A stretch of 64,000 nucleotides of DNA, from NCBI RefSeq assembly GCF_904063065.1, contig NZ_CAJFCL010000003.1, forward strand, positions 558,001-622,000, written 5' to 3'. Position numbers and translations under genes: made by a program. Position 1 is the stretch's first letter, and the number at the start of each line of letters is the position of its first letter. Below are positions 21,593 through 30,838 of this stretch, piece by piece. This DNA is from Pseudomonas paraversuta (GTDB lineage Bacteria > Pseudomonadota > Gammaproteobacteria > Pseudomonadales > Pseudomonadaceae). The notes beneath the pieces were generated by a model. The model ran no database searches. It was given only the letters and a program-made list of their open reading frames with translations, and was not told the origin of the DNA.

Positions 21593-23158
21593 ATGCTCGC
21601 GTCAGCGACTGTTTCAAGCACCTCGACCATGGCGCCCGCGCCTGCGGCTCTCCCTCAAGAGGTTCCTTATCTGCTGGAGGTGGTCAACGTCAGCAAGGGT
21701 TTTCCCGGCGTAGTGGCGCTTGATGACGTGCAACTGCGGGTACGTCCGGGTTCGGTTCTGGCCCTGATGGGGGAGAACGGCGCCGGCAAGTCGACCCTGA
21801 TGAAAATCATCGCCGGTATCTATCAACCCGACTCCGGCGAGTTGCGACTGCGGGGCAAACCCGTGACCTTCGCCGGTCCCCTGGCGGCTTTGCAGGCAGG
21901 GATAGCCATGATCCATCAGGAACTGAACCTGATGCCGCACATGAACATTGCGGAAAATATCTGGATCGGCCGCGAGCAGCTCAACGCGCTGCACATGATC
22001 GACCATCGCGAGATGTTCCGTTGCACTGCGCAACTGCTGGAGCGTCTGCGCATCAACCTCGACCCCCAGGAACTGGTAGGCAACCTCAGCATCGCCGAGC
22101 GGCAGATGGTGGAAATTGCCAAGGCCGTGTCGTACAACTCGGACATCCTGATCATGGATGAACCGACCTCGGCCATTACCGACAAGGAAGTCGCCCACCT
22201 GTTTTCGATCATTGCCGACCTCAAGTCCCAGGGCAAAGGCATCATCTACATCACCCATAAAATGAACGAAGTGTTCAGCATCGCCGACGAAGTGGCAGTG
22301 TTTCGCGATGGTGCCTATATCGGCCTGCAGCGGGCCGATAGCATGGACGGCGACAGCTTGATTTCGATGATGGTGGGGCGCGAATTGAACCAGCTGTTTC
22401 CGGTGCGGGAAAACCCGCTGGGCGAACTGCTGTTGTCGGTCCGCGACCTGAGTCTGGACGGCGTGTTCAAGGGGGTTTCGTTTGACCTGCACGCAGGCGA
22501 GATCATGGGCATTGCCGGTTTGATGGGCTCGGGACGAACCAACATCGCCGAAACCATTTTCGGCATCACCCCGAGCAGTGGTGGAGAAATCCAGCTGGAC
22601 GGGCTGCCCGTGCGTATAACCAGTCCCAACATGGCCATCGAGAAGGGCTTCGCCCTGTTGACCGAAGACCGCAAGCTGACCGGACTTTTCCCCTGCCTGT
22701 CGGTGCTGGAAAACATGGAAATGGCGATTCTGCCGCATTACGCCGGCAATGGTTTTATCCAGCAAAAAGCCCTGCGCGCCCTGTGCGAAGACATGTGCAA
22801 AAAGTTGCGGGTCAAAACCCCTTCCCTTGAGCAATGCATCGACACCCTGTCCGGCGGCAATCAGCAAAAGGCCTTGCTGGCCCGCTGGCTGATGACCAAC
22901 CCCCGGGTATTGATTCTGGATGAGCCGACCCGGGGTATCGACGTCGGGGCCAAGGTCGAGATTTACCGGCTGATCTCCTTCCTCGCCAGCGAAGGCATGG
23001 CGGTGATCATGATTTCATCGGAACTGCCTGAAGTGCTGGGTATGAGCGACCGGGTCATGGTCATGCACGAAGGTGAACTGATGGGCACCCTGGACCGCAG
23101 CGAGGCGACCCAGGAGCGAATCATGCAATTGGCCTCCGGTATTACCGCGATTCATTAA
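21593..23158 (+). CDS. Sugar (inositol) ABC transporter ATP-binding protein, two fused ATPase domains
   Basis: 521 residues, the CUT2 length with two tandem nucleotide-binding domains. Domain 1 has Walker [10 protein letters not shown] and Walker [12 protein letters not shown]. Domain 2 has the degenerate Walker [10 protein letters not shown] usual for this subfamily, an intact signature [12 protein letters not shown] and Walker [13 protein letters not shown]. The start ATG follows GAGGAG. It energises import by the neighbouring permease at the inner membrane. The N-terminal ~20 residues ([16 protein letters not shown]) are a non-conserved extension. Confidence 0.92.
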   Translation: MLASATVSSTSTMAPAPAALPQEVPYLLEVVNVSKGFPGVVALDDVQLRVRPGSVLALMGENGAGKSTLMKIIAGIYQPDSGELRLRGKPVTFAGPLAALQAGIAMIHQELNLMPHMNIAENIWIGREQLNALHMIDHREMFRCTAQLLERLRINLDPQELVGNLSIAERQMVEIAKAVSYNSDILIMDEPTSAITDKEVAHLFSIIADLKSQGKGIIYITHKMNEVFSIADEVAVFRDGAYIGLQRADSMDGDSLISMMVGRELNQLFPVRENPLGELLLSVRDLSLDGVFKGVSFDLHAGEIMGIAGLMGSGRTNIAETIFGITPSSGGEIQLDGLPVRITSPNMAIEKGFALLTEDRKLTGLFPCLSVLENMEMAILPHYAGNGFIQQKALRALCEDMCKKLRVKTPSLEQCIDTLSGGNQQKALLARWLMTNPRVLILDEPTRGIDVGAKVEIYRLISFLASEGMAVIMISSELPEVLGMSDRVMVMHEGELMGTLDRSEATQERIMQLASGITAIH

Positions 23159-23219
23159 TGACTTCAGTGCAGCGGCCCGACAGGGTCAGTGGCGCAGCAG
23201 AACAAGAGAGAAAACGTCC

Positions 23220-24248
23220 ATGAACGCAATAACTGAAAACAAGCCTGCCGTGGCCCCGCCTAAAACCAAAAGCCGTCGTCGGTTCCCCACCGAGCTGAGC
23301 ATCTTTCTGGTGCTGATCGGCATTGGTCTGGTGTTTGAAGTATTTGGCTGGATCGTGCGTGACCAGAGTTTCCTGATGAACTCCCAGCGTCTGGTGCTGA
23401 TGATCCTGCAAGTGTCGGTGATTGGCTTGCTGGCCATTGGTGTCACTCAGGTGATCATCACCACCGGTATCGACCTGTCATCGGGCTCGGTGCTGGCGCT
23501 GTCGGCGATGATTGCCGCCAGCCTGGCGCAAACCTCTGATTTCACCCGGGCGGTATTCCCGTCGCTGACCGACCTGCCGGTGTGGATCCCGGTGCTGGCC
23601 GGGCTTGGCGTGGGGCTGCTGGCGGGGGCGATCAACGGCAGCATCATTGCGATTACCGGGATTCCGCCCTTTATTGCCACCCTGGGCATGATGGTGTCGG
23701 CCCGTGGCCTGGCGCGTTACTACACCGAAGGCCAGCCGGTGAGCATGCTCTCGGACTCCTACACCGCCATCGGACATGGGGCGATGCCGGTCATCATCTT
23801 CCTGGTGGTGGCGCTGATATTCCACATTGCCCTGCGCTACACCAAATATGGCAAGTACACCTACGCCATCGGCGGCAACATGCAGGCGGCGCGTACCTCG
23901 GGGATCAACGTCAAGCGTCACCTGATCATCGTCTACAGCATCGCCGGTCTGCTGGCGGGTCTGGCCGGCGTCGTGGCGTCGGCACGGGCTGCCACCGGGC
24001 AGGCGGGCATGGGCATGTCCTATGAACTGGATGCAATTGCCGCGGCAGTGATTGGCGGCACCAGCCTGGCGGGCGGAGTAGGGCGCATTACCGGTACGGT
24101 GATCGGCGCACTGATCCTTGGCGTCATGGCCAGTGGTTTCACCTTTGTCGGGGTTGATGCCTACATCCAGGACATCATCAAGGGTCTGATCATCGTGGTG
24201 GCGGTGGTGATCGACCAGTACCGCAACAAGCGCAAGCTCAAGCGCTAA
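23220..24248 (+). CDS. Sugar (inositol) ABC transporter permease
   Basis: 342 residues with a cytosolic N-terminal ~20 residues and eight to ten hydrophobic segments. It carries the BPD_transp_2 signature region (IAAAVIGGTSLAGGVGRITGTVIGALILG, here broken for length: IAAAVIGGTSLAGG then VGRITGTVIGALILG). It is the membrane channel of the importer, transcribed 62 bases after the ATPase gene. Its end is followed within 10 bases by the tandem REPIN array, which may protect or end the operon transcript. Confidence 0.92.
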   Translation: MNAITENKPAVAPPKTKSRRRFPTELSIFLVLIGIGLVFEVFGWIVRDQSFLMNSQRLVLMILQVSVIGLLAIGVTQVIITTGIDLSSGSVLALSAMIAASLAQTSDFTRAVFPSLTDLPVWIPVLAGLGVGLLAGAINGSIIAITGIPPFIATLGMMVSARGLARYYTEGQPVSMLSDSYTAIGHGAMPVIIFLVVALIFHIALRYTKYGKYTYAIGGNMQAARTSGINVKRHLIIVYSIAGLLAGLAGVVASARAATGQAGMGMSYELDAIAAAVIGGTSLAGGVGRITGTVIGALILGVMASGFTFVGVDAYIQDIIKGLIIVVAVVIDQYRNKRKLKR

Positions 24249-24257
24249 CCCCACGCC

Positions 24258-25017
24258 CTGTAGGAGCGAGCTTGCCTCGCGAGCTTTTCCGATACGCCAC
24301 GAACAGCTCGCGAGGCAAGCTCGCTCCTACAGATAATTCATGTATCCGGCAGCCGAATCGATAGCCCACACCCCTGTAGGAGAGAGCTTGCTCGCGAGCT
24401 TTTCCGAAACGCCCCGAAGAGCTCGCGAGGCAAGCTCGCTCCTACAGATAATTCATGTACCCGACAGCCGAATCGATAGCCCACACCCCTGTAGGAGCGA
24501 GCTTGCTCGCGAGCTTTCCGATACGCCCCGAAGAGCTCGCGAGGCAAGCTCGCTCCTACAGATAATTCATGTACCCGACAGCCGAATCGATAGCCCACAC
24601 CCCTGTAGGAGCGAGCTTGCCCGCGAGCTTTTCCGATGCACCCCGAACAGCTCGCGAGCAAGCTCGCTCCTACAGTTAATCATGTGCCCGGCAGCCGAAT
24701 CGATAGCCCACACCCCTGTAGGAGCGAGCTTGCTCGCGAGCTTTCCGATACGCCCCGAAGAGCTCGCGAGCAAGCTCGCTCCTACAGATAATTCATGTAC
24801 CTGGCAGCCGAATCGATAGCCCACAACCCCTGTAGGAGCGAGCTTGCTCGCGAGCTTTTCCGAAACGCCCCGAACAGCTCGCGAGCAAGCTCGCTCCTAC
24901 AGATAATTCATGTGCCCGGCAGCCGCATCGATAGCCCACACCCCTGTAGGAGCGAGCTTGTCTCGCGAGCTTTTCCGATGCACCCCGAACAGCTCGCGAG
25001 CAAGCTCGCTCCTACAG
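24258..25017. repeat. Tandem array of seven REPINs with conserved 41-bp spacers
   Basis: Seven near-identical units begin with CTGTAGGAG at 24258, 24374, 24489, 24603, 24716, 24830 and 24944, giving a period of 113-116 bp. Each unit is a ~73-bp REPIN (two inverted REPs around a loop containing TTTCCGA) plus a ~41-bp spacer containing CAGCCGAATCGATAGCCCA. An eighth, partial spacer follows to about 25048. The spacers are as conserved as the palindromes, so the array grew by tandem duplication rather than by independent insertions. Frames across it are not genes. Confidence 0.93.
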
Positions 25018-25072
25018 TTAATCATGTGCCCGGCAGCCGCATCGCCAAGCCCACGCTCAATCCGACAACGTC

Positions 25073-25603
25073 TTAGTCCTGACAGAAGCGGATGCGGTTG
25101 CCGAAGGGGTCATGGACTTCCAGAACCTGCCCCCAGCCCTGCTGAACAATCTCCGGGCGTCCGTAGCCGTAGCGCTTGCCCTGGAGTTCGTCATGCAACA
25201 ACTGGATATTGTGCATCGGCACAAATAGGGTCGCCCCGGGGCTCGCATCGCCATGGTGCTCGGAGAGATGCAGTTGCAGACCGTTGCGGCTGATCCCCAG
25301 ATACAGCGGCAGATCCGCTTCGAAGCGGTGCTCGAATTCGACGCTGAATCCCAGAAAATCCAGATAGAACTCCCGGGCCTTGGCTTCGTCAAACATCCGC
25401 AGGATCGGGATGGCCTTGTCGAACCTGATGACCGGCAAGGGATTCTCGGCGGGCAGTATTGCTGACGCAGTGTTCCAGTCCTTGTAGCCCAGCAAGTGCG
25501 CCACCGTTTCCAGCGCCGTGGCATGAGTCAGCTCTTGCGCGAGCAGTTCCCGGGAGGCACGCAGCCGCCTGGCCATCTGTTTGGCTTGTTCGATCGAAAT
25601 CAT
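25073..25603 (-). CDS. Glyoxalase/bleomycin-resistance superfamily protein with N-terminal extension
   Basis: 176 residues from an ATG preceded by AGGAG. Residues ~1-55 form a helical extension (ISIEQAKQMARRLRASRELL, ETVAHLLGYKDWNTASA) seen in a Pseudomonas group of glyoxalase-like proteins. Residues ~60-176 are one vicinal-oxygen-chelate domain pair (AIPILRMFDEAKAREFYLDFLGF ... VLEVHDPFGNRIRFCQ, each broken across beta strands). Such proteins bind or modify small molecules, or give resistance by sequestration; the ligand here is unknown. It is a single gene on the minus strand after the REPIN array. Confidence 0.8.
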   Translation of the reverse strand: MISIEQAKQMARRLRASRELLAQELTHATALETVAHLLGYKDWNTASAILPAENPLPVIRFDKAIPILRMFDEAKAREFYLDFLGFSVEFEHRFEADLPLYLGISRNGLQLHLSEHHGDASPGATLFVPMHNIQLLHDELQGKRYGYGRPEIVQQGWGQVLEVHDPFGNRIRFCQD

Positions 25604-26071
25604 GGTTGTTCTCCTGAGGTCGAGGCGCACGGTGCCCGCATTGCCAAACCTCGACTGTCAAAAGAAACGGGAGGATTCGGGAACAGAAACAATACTTTCA
25701 CCTTTCCTTGCGGACGCGAGCGGCAGGCAGTATCAGCCTGCGCTGATATTACATAGCGCGCAACGAGCGCGAAAGGGCAAGCCGTATCTATCGCCAGGCG
25801 CTAGCGACTTCGAGCGGTACCGGCCCTGCAGGCTGGTTCAGGCGCTCCCTATGCAAGGCGCTCGAGCCCTTGCTCCCGTCAGCTTTAATCAAACCGCCAA
25901 AATCATGGGCACTGGCCACCCGCGGCCAGTACGCCGGTTATGCTTGGCGCTCAGCTTTTGTCACAATGGGCAGGGGGCATGACGACCAACGCTGGCATGC
26001 AAAGCTGCTCCCCCGATAGAGGCGTGAGCCAGCCAGAGGGGTCGGACATTCGTGGTGATAAGGAACTGCAG

Positions 26072-26767
26072 TTGAACCAACATACATTGTCCATGCGCCT
26101 GGAGCGTGTCGCGGCGCATGTGCCGGCGGGTGCGCGTCTGGCCGATATCGGCTCGGACCATGGCTATTTGCCGGTGGCGTTGATGCGCCGTGGCCTGATC
26201 ACCTTTGCGGTGGCCGGCGAGGTGGCATTGACGCCTTTCAGTGCGGCCGAACGTACCGTGCGCGAGAACGCAATGGAGCAACGCATTACTGTGCGTCTGG
26301 CCAGCGGGCTGGCGGCAATCGCCCCGGGCGACGCAATCACTGCCATCAGTATCTGTGGCATGGGCGGTGAAACCATCCGTGACATCCTCGACAGTGGCAA
26401 GGCGCGCCTCAGCGGCCAGGAACGGCTGATCCTGCAGCCCAACGGCGGCGAACAACCATTGCGCCAATGGCTGATGGAGAACGGCTACCGGATCCATCAC
26501 GAGGAATTGCTCCAGGAAAACCGGTTCGATTACGAAATCATCGTTGCCGAACACGACGGGCCGGTGCTGTACAGCCCTGAGCAACTGTTCTTCGGACCGT
26601 TGCAGATGCAGGCCCGCAGCCCGGCGTTCCTGCTCAAGTGGCAGCGCATCCTGCGCCACAAGCAGCAGAACCTGGCCAACCTGGCACGGGCGCAGCAGGC
26701 CGTGCCAGAGCACAAGGTGCAGGAGATCGCCCGGCAAGCGCAGTGGATCATCGAACTGCTGGCTTGA
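26072..26767 (+). CDS. trmK: tRNA (adenine(22)-N1)-methyltransferase TrmK
   Basis: 231 residues from a TTG start with AAGGA eight bases upstream. The frame stays open back to 25940, but family members begin at this point (LNQHTLSMRLERVAAHVPAG). It is a Rossmann methyltransferase with SAM motif LADIGSDHGYLPVAL and the catalytic-region motif ISICGMGGETIRDIL. A C-terminal coiled tail (residues ~190-231) is also typical. It methylates N1 of adenine 22 in the D-loop of tRNAs. It is a single gene with a hairpin just downstream. Confidence 0.86.
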   Translation: MNQHTLSMRLERVAAHVPAGARLADIGSDHGYLPVALMRRGLITFAVAGEVALTPFSAAERTVRENAMEQRITVRLASGLAAIAPGDAITAISICGMGGETIRDILDSGKARLSGQERLILQPNGGEQPLRQWLMENGYRIHHEELLQENRFDYEIIVAEHDGPVLYSPEQLFFGPLQMQARSPAFLLKWQRILRHKQQNLANLARAQQAVPEHKVQEIARQAQWIIELLA

Positions 26768-26783
26768 ATCCGCCGGATCCAGC

Positions 26784-26806
26784 GCGGGCCAGTACCAGTG
26801 GCCCGC
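26784..26806 (+). terminator. GC-rich hairpin after trmK
   Basis: GCGGGCCA-GTACCAG-TGGCCCGC is a perfect 8-bp stem 16 bases after the stop codon. No U-tract follows, so termination strength is uncertain. Confidence 0.4.
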
Positions 26807-27168
26807 ATGACATCGAACCAGGCCCTTGCTCAGCGCAGTTCCATTCCCGGCTCAAGAGCAGCTTTTTTACCCCGGGCCGGCTCCCCAATAGTTATGTACC
26901 TTCGCGGGCCACAACAAAGTTCGAATTAACCACTGTGTTCACAAACAGATAAAGACCCTATGGCTTTTGTAATGTCGCCGTCTACACGGGCTGGTTGTGT
27001 TCGACGTAAACAGGCCGCTATACACTTTATTTCGTAACTTGCATAAAGAGGTGGCTGCCCTCGCAAGGTGTATTGATATCTTGATGTGCTGATGGATTGG
27101 GTGCAGCCAGGATATTTATTGTTCAGTCCGTTACTTAAATTAGGTTATTCATTATAAAGGATGAACCC
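26807..27168. other. Non-coding gap between trmK and an unrecognised gene
   Basis: No credible gene is seen. The last 150 bases turn AT-rich and end in AAGGA before the next ATG, so the promoter of the next gene is probably here. Confidence 0.5.
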
Positions 27169-28467
27169 ATGTCTATTATTGACTCGTCGTCAACACAGGC
27201 GACTAATTGGAAACAGCTTTCGTACTTCCGAGTGTTTGTCGAGAACGACGCGCACCTGCAAAATGCCCGTTATCCGCTGCTGAACAATAAGCGCCAGCAG
27301 TTACGCGTTACCGTGCGTCTGGCGGCGAAAGATGCGGCAGGTAATGTTGCAACTATCCCGAAAAGTGATCTGGATCAGATTCGACTGATTGATTACAACA
27401 CGTCGGCCCTGATTGATTATAATGATAACTTTTCCGGAGACTGGACCAGTTCATGGCACCATCGAGGCTTTATCTGGGATCGAGGCTTTCTTGATTCAAT
27501 CAGATCCCTGAGGCTGGAACAGCCGCAGCTGTTTGAAACCAGTGACAGCAGCGCAGATGATGCAGATTATGCAGATGATCCAGACGCGAAAGTCTCCGAG
27601 CCTATTGAGCAAACATCTGAATCTTTCGGCCCGGTTCTAATCTCTCCTTCGATGGACGCAACCCTGGCGGACTGCCCTGGCGGCTACCAGTGCGTCACTT
27701 TTTATGTTTCAACCGGCGCCCGCGCTGCGCGCCGATTGGCGGCACGCATTACCAACGGTGATGGCACGGTATTTCGCAGCAACTACAGCGATGTGACCGA
27801 CGACCTGGGTGAGGGTGATAAACGCGGGCGCTTCAACTCTTCGTTCGAGGTGGAGCCTGTCAGCTTCCCGTCCTTGCCGAACGAGAACTTTGGTGATCGA
27901 AAAGCCGACGGCTCAGGTTATCTGAGGGATACGCTGGTTGCATCGAATAAGTTTTCTTTTGGCGAGTTTCGTGCATTTGAGCAACACGTTAATATCCGCA
28001 TGCCCAACGGCCGTAAAGTGCCAATCAAATCGGTCACTTCTCATCCGGGCGATGCTGATGGAGCGATAGGGGGCGAGATGATGTGGGCATCTCGAGGCCC
28101 TGTGACTCGCTCAAAAACAACGTTTACCTATATTTCCTATCCTGGCGAAACCCACGTACGAATGCAGGAGCCACCTAATTGGTATGGCGCCGATGGCTAT
28201 TTTTATCGGGTGCACAGTCTCTTGGCCACGGCCTTCCCAAACTTTACACCGCGTATCTTTCACCCGCGTGCCGGTGAAGTTGTGATCGGGCATTTTCTCA
28301 CTGACCAGAATCATCAATTTTATTATCGGGCACAGAACGGGGCCGAGCATCAGGTGCCGAATAAAATGATGATGCCGCTCCACGTGATGGATATTTATGG
28401 CACCGAACACCGCCTTCGAGTCGGGCTGGTGTCCACCCATAATTATTTGATGTTGAATAAAGTTTAA
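27169..28467 (+). CDS. Unrecognised 432-residue protein
   Basis: I do not recognise a family. The ATG is preceded by AAAGGATGAACCC. There is no signal peptide or membrane segment. The protein is acidic, with a linker at ~125-155 rich in D, S and A (SSADDADYADDPD) separating an N-terminal beta-looking domain (LSYFRVFVENDAHLQNARY) from a C-terminal part with several aromatic-rich strands (TFTYISYPGETHVRM, HFLTDQNHQFYYRAQNG). Two cysteines lie close together in LADCPGGYQCVTF. The base composition is lower in GC than that of neighbouring core genes, and it stands alone, both suggesting acquisition. A secreted or structural role is possible but unsupported. Confidence 0.72.
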   Translation: MSIIDSSSTQATNWKQLSYFRVFVENDAHLQNARYPLLNNKRQQLRVTVRLAAKDAAGNVATIPKSDLDQIRLIDYNTSALIDYNDNFSGDWTSSWHHRGFIWDRGFLDSIRSLRLEQPQLFETSDSSADDADYADDPDAKVSEPIEQTSESFGPVLISPSMDATLADCPGGYQCVTFYVSTGARAARRLAARITNGDGTVFRSNYSDVTDDLGEGDKRGRFNSSFEVEPVSFPSLPNENFGDRKADGSGYLRDTLVASNKFSFGEFRAFEQHVNIRMPNGRKVPIKSVTSHPGDADGAIGGEMMWASRGPVTRSKTTFTYISYPGETHVRMQEPPNWYGADGYFYRVHSLLATAFPNFTPRIFHPRAGEVVIGHFLTDQNHQFYYRAQNGAEHQVPNKMMMPLHVMDIYGTEHRLRVGLVSTHNYLMLNKV

Positions 28468-28792
28468 TTTGTCGGAGTGGGATCAAGTGGCGGCGGTCAC
28501 GCTTGCCCAAGGGATTGTTCCTTCGCGAATCATGATCCGTTCGCGGTGCTTGCAATAGCTTGAGCATATTTGCCCCGCCACTCCTTAGCCCTCGTCAAGC
28601 AAACCACCTGTATGTTGTGGATGCAGGCATCCTGGGGTCAGGGAGCAGCCGGTATTTCTGCCGGATGCGCCCTGACCCTCTTTGTTATCCGTATTGCTAT
28701 CTATTTGCCGCGACTCGGGCAGTAGCCACCATGGGTCAGCCCGGCTGACCCGTTCGCACCTTTGCAGTTCGCAAGCTGACGCCACTGGCCGG
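28468..28792. other. Non-coding gap
   Basis: It lies between two converging genes. No convincing gene, tRNA or terminator is seen; the short open frames across it look like chance. Confidence 0.4.
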
Positions 28793-29224
28793 TCATTCGG
28801 GCTGGTTGAAGGTCTGCCCGTCGATGGGTTCCCGGGGGCATGTTTGCAAGGGTGTGTACCAGTGAACGGCAGAAGCGACATACAGGTGTTGTTGCTTTGG
28901 CGGCGTAAAGGGCGTGTCCAGAGTGCCCAGCGCTATGGAGACCCATTCGCTGAATTGGCCTTCAGAGCGTGACCAGAACAAGGTCGAGCCACAGTGCATG
29001 CAGAATTCGCGCAGCACCGAGGCCGACGAGCAATAGCCCGTGATGCTGGTGCTGCCGCTGAGTATCCGCAGTGCGCTGCGGGGCACGCTGGCATAAGACG
29101 CGAATGCGGCACCATGGCCTTTGCGACACTGGCTGCAATGGCAATGACTGACGGCCTTTGGCGCTGTAAGCAGTTCATAGCTGACGGCTGCGCAAAGGCA
29201 GCTGCCCTGGTAGACCCTGGTCAT
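28793..29224 (-). CDS. GFA family (CENP-V/GFA domain) zinc-binding protein
   Basis: 143 residues, one GFA domain. Zinc ligands are visible as CLC (residues 9-11, in GSCLCAAVSYE), the CHCSQCRK motif and CMHCGSTLFW. The family includes the glutathione-dependent formaldehyde-activating enzyme Gfa, but most small members have no proven activity, so S-hydroxymethylglutathione chemistry here is only possible. It starts at ATG 29224. It is a single gene in the minus direction downstream of the DUF1329 gene. Confidence 0.83.
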   Translation of the reverse strand: MTRVYQGSCLCAAVSYELLTAPKAVSHCHCSQCRKGHGAAFASYASVPRSALRILSGSTSITGYCSSASVLREFCMHCGSTLFWSRSEGQFSEWVSIALGTLDTPFTPPKQQHLYVASAVHWYTPLQTCPREPIDGQTFNQPE

Positions 29225-29419
29225 GTCGTCGTCCCTGAAAAAGATCCCGGCTTGGTGTCTGACTGAAAGTCGTCGCCATGCATAGTGCCTTGACCGGACG
29301 GTGCAAGAAAAGGGTGAGCTTCAATCCGCTCACGGCTGGTGATTGGCAGGCGTACAAAGAGCAGTGCCAATGCCCGCATTTACCGACGGGCAGGCAGTGC
29401 TCTGTGGCCGGGAGCAGGC

Positions 29420-30799
29420 TTAGCGGCCGCTCGCTCTCAATGCATCGGGGGTGTACATATCGGCCGTCAGCTTCAGATTGTTCATGATCGGGCCTTTACG
29501 CTCTTCGTTGGTCAGCCCGTAAGCGGTGTACTGCCTCGAACTCAGGTCATAGAAAAACTGCACCCCGGAAATCGCCAGCTTGGCGTCCGGATGCTGGAAG
29601 TAATTCATCATGGCGTGCTTCCAGATTTTTCCGCGGGCATCGTAGTTGTCCGCCAGTGTGCCGGCCCAGGTATCCTCATCCAGGTAAATGACCCGCTTGC
29701 TGTACAAATGGCGATAGCCTTCTTTCAAGTTGGCCTCCAGCACCCAGACTCGACGCAGCTCAAAGCGCAGGTACTCAGGATCAGGGTGAGAGGGGGTCAG
29801 CAAGTCACTGTATTTAACTGCACCACTGTTGACGCGAAAGGCGTTGACCGGGATGTAGATCTCTTTTTTACCCAGGTTTTTCCACTCGTAACGTTCAGGC
29901 GAGCCGTTGAACAGGCGGTCGTCATCCACGACCATGGTGCCATTGGTGCCAATCATCGGCTGGTCGAAGCCAAACCCGGGCAACTGTCGAACCCGTCGAG
30001 TCCCGGGGTTATAACTCCAGGCCAGACGTCCCTGTTTGCTCCAGTCGTAGTAGTCCTGTGAAACCGTGCTGACACCTGCATCCCGTTGTGGCTGCATGGT
30101 GAAGTTCCAGGAAAATGCACGCACGCCCTCGGAGACCGGTAGCTCGTTCGGATTATTGGCAGGTGACAAGCCGCGAAGACGGGTTTTACCCCAGCCAATA
30201 CTGCCGTTAGGCAGTACCGATGCGTTTGAACGGGTGATGTCCTGGGTCCAGGGCCCGGCGATCAGCATATGGTTCCACAGCAATTCCAGGCCGCTTTTAG
30301 GAATAGGGAAGGGCACTTGCCCCAGGCCCTTGATACCCATTCCGTCATTCACCAGTTCGGCGTTCAGGGCATTCCACTGAGCGTGCTGGCAGACATAATC
30401 GGGTACTCCAAAGATCCGCTTGCCCGCATAAATGTTCATTTTGTAGCTGTCAGGGTATTTCTCGAACAGGACTTTCTGGCCCTCGGTCAGATTGGCCGCG
30501 TGTTCCTTGTAGTTGCTTGAAGTGAGCACCAGAACGGGCACTTCATCCTTGAACGGGTCTACGGGTTGGTCACCGGAATACAAGGTGTGATTCCAGCCCG
30601 GTACTTGATCTACATACTCGCCGGTAAATGCGGGAATGCTGCCGGCAGCGTTCCCTGCACGTTCTGCCCCCAGGCAGGTAAGGTTTTTCCCCAGTTGAGC
30701 GGCTTCCTCAGGTGTGACTTTGGAAAACGCAGTGCAAGAGGCGGTGAGTCCGGCCAGTAAAGATAAGGTCAATGCCATATTTTTTTTATTGGTTTTCAT
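29420..30799 (-). CDS. DUF1329 domain outer-membrane/periplasmic protein
   Basis: 459 residues with a cleavable signal (KKNMALTLSLLAGLTASCTAFS, here residues ~5-26; a lipobox-like ASC is present). The rest matches the DUF1329 family: KVTPEEAAQLGKNLTCLGAE, GNAAGSIPAFTGEY, GPWTQDITRSNASVLPNG and a C-terminal YVxYTAYGLT-like strand. Family members are beta-rich envelope proteins, distantly like LolB/outer-membrane carriers, and often sit beside DUF1302 proteins and lipid or steroid degradation genes. DUF1302 is not seen here. It is 39 bases downstream of the metallo-hydrolase gene on the same strand and probably shares its transcript. Confidence 0.86.
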   Translation of the reverse strand: MKTNKKNMALTLSLLAGLTASCTAFSKVTPEEAAQLGKNLTCLGAERAGNAAGSIPAFTGEYVDQVPGWNHTLYSGDQPVDPFKDEVPVLVLTSSNYKEHAANLTEGQKVLFEKYPDSYKMNIYAGKRIFGVPDYVCQHAQWNALNAELVNDGMGIKGLGQVPFPIPKSGLELLWNHMLIAGPWTQDITRSNASVLPNGSIGWGKTRLRGLSPANNPNELPVSEGVRAFSWNFTMQPQRDAGVSTVSQDYYDWSKQGRLAWSYNPGTRRVRQLPGFGFDQPMIGTNGTMVVDDDRLFNGSPERYEWKNLGKKEIYIPVNAFRVNSGAVKYSDLLTPSHPDPEYLRFELRRVWVLEANLKEGYRHLYSKRVIYLDEDTWAGTLADNYDARGKIWKHAMMNYFQHPDAKLAISGVQFFYDLSSRQYTAYGLTNEERKGPIMNNLKLTADMYTPDALRASGR

Positions 30800-30838
30800 T
30801 TTAACCTGCAGGAACTGGTGCGTTGAAAAAGAGGTGGG

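Noticed and set aside
21614..22867. 417-codon antisense frame within the ABC ATPase gene
   Set aside because: Shadow frame; the ATPase motifs on the other strand are unambiguous.
24258..25017. Regular repeat-spacer pattern resembling a CRISPR array
   Set aside because: The repeats are 73-bp double palindromes of the REP family and the spacers are identical to each other, which is the opposite of CRISPR; no cas genes are near.
24338..25076. Several overlapping 85-159-codon frames across the REPIN array
   Set aside because: Repetitive peptides (for example SELARELF) created by the repeats themselves.
29371..29392. TGCCCG/CGGGCA hairpin after the DUF1329 gene as terminator
   Set aside because: Only six pairs, a ten-base loop and no U-tract in the transcript direction.
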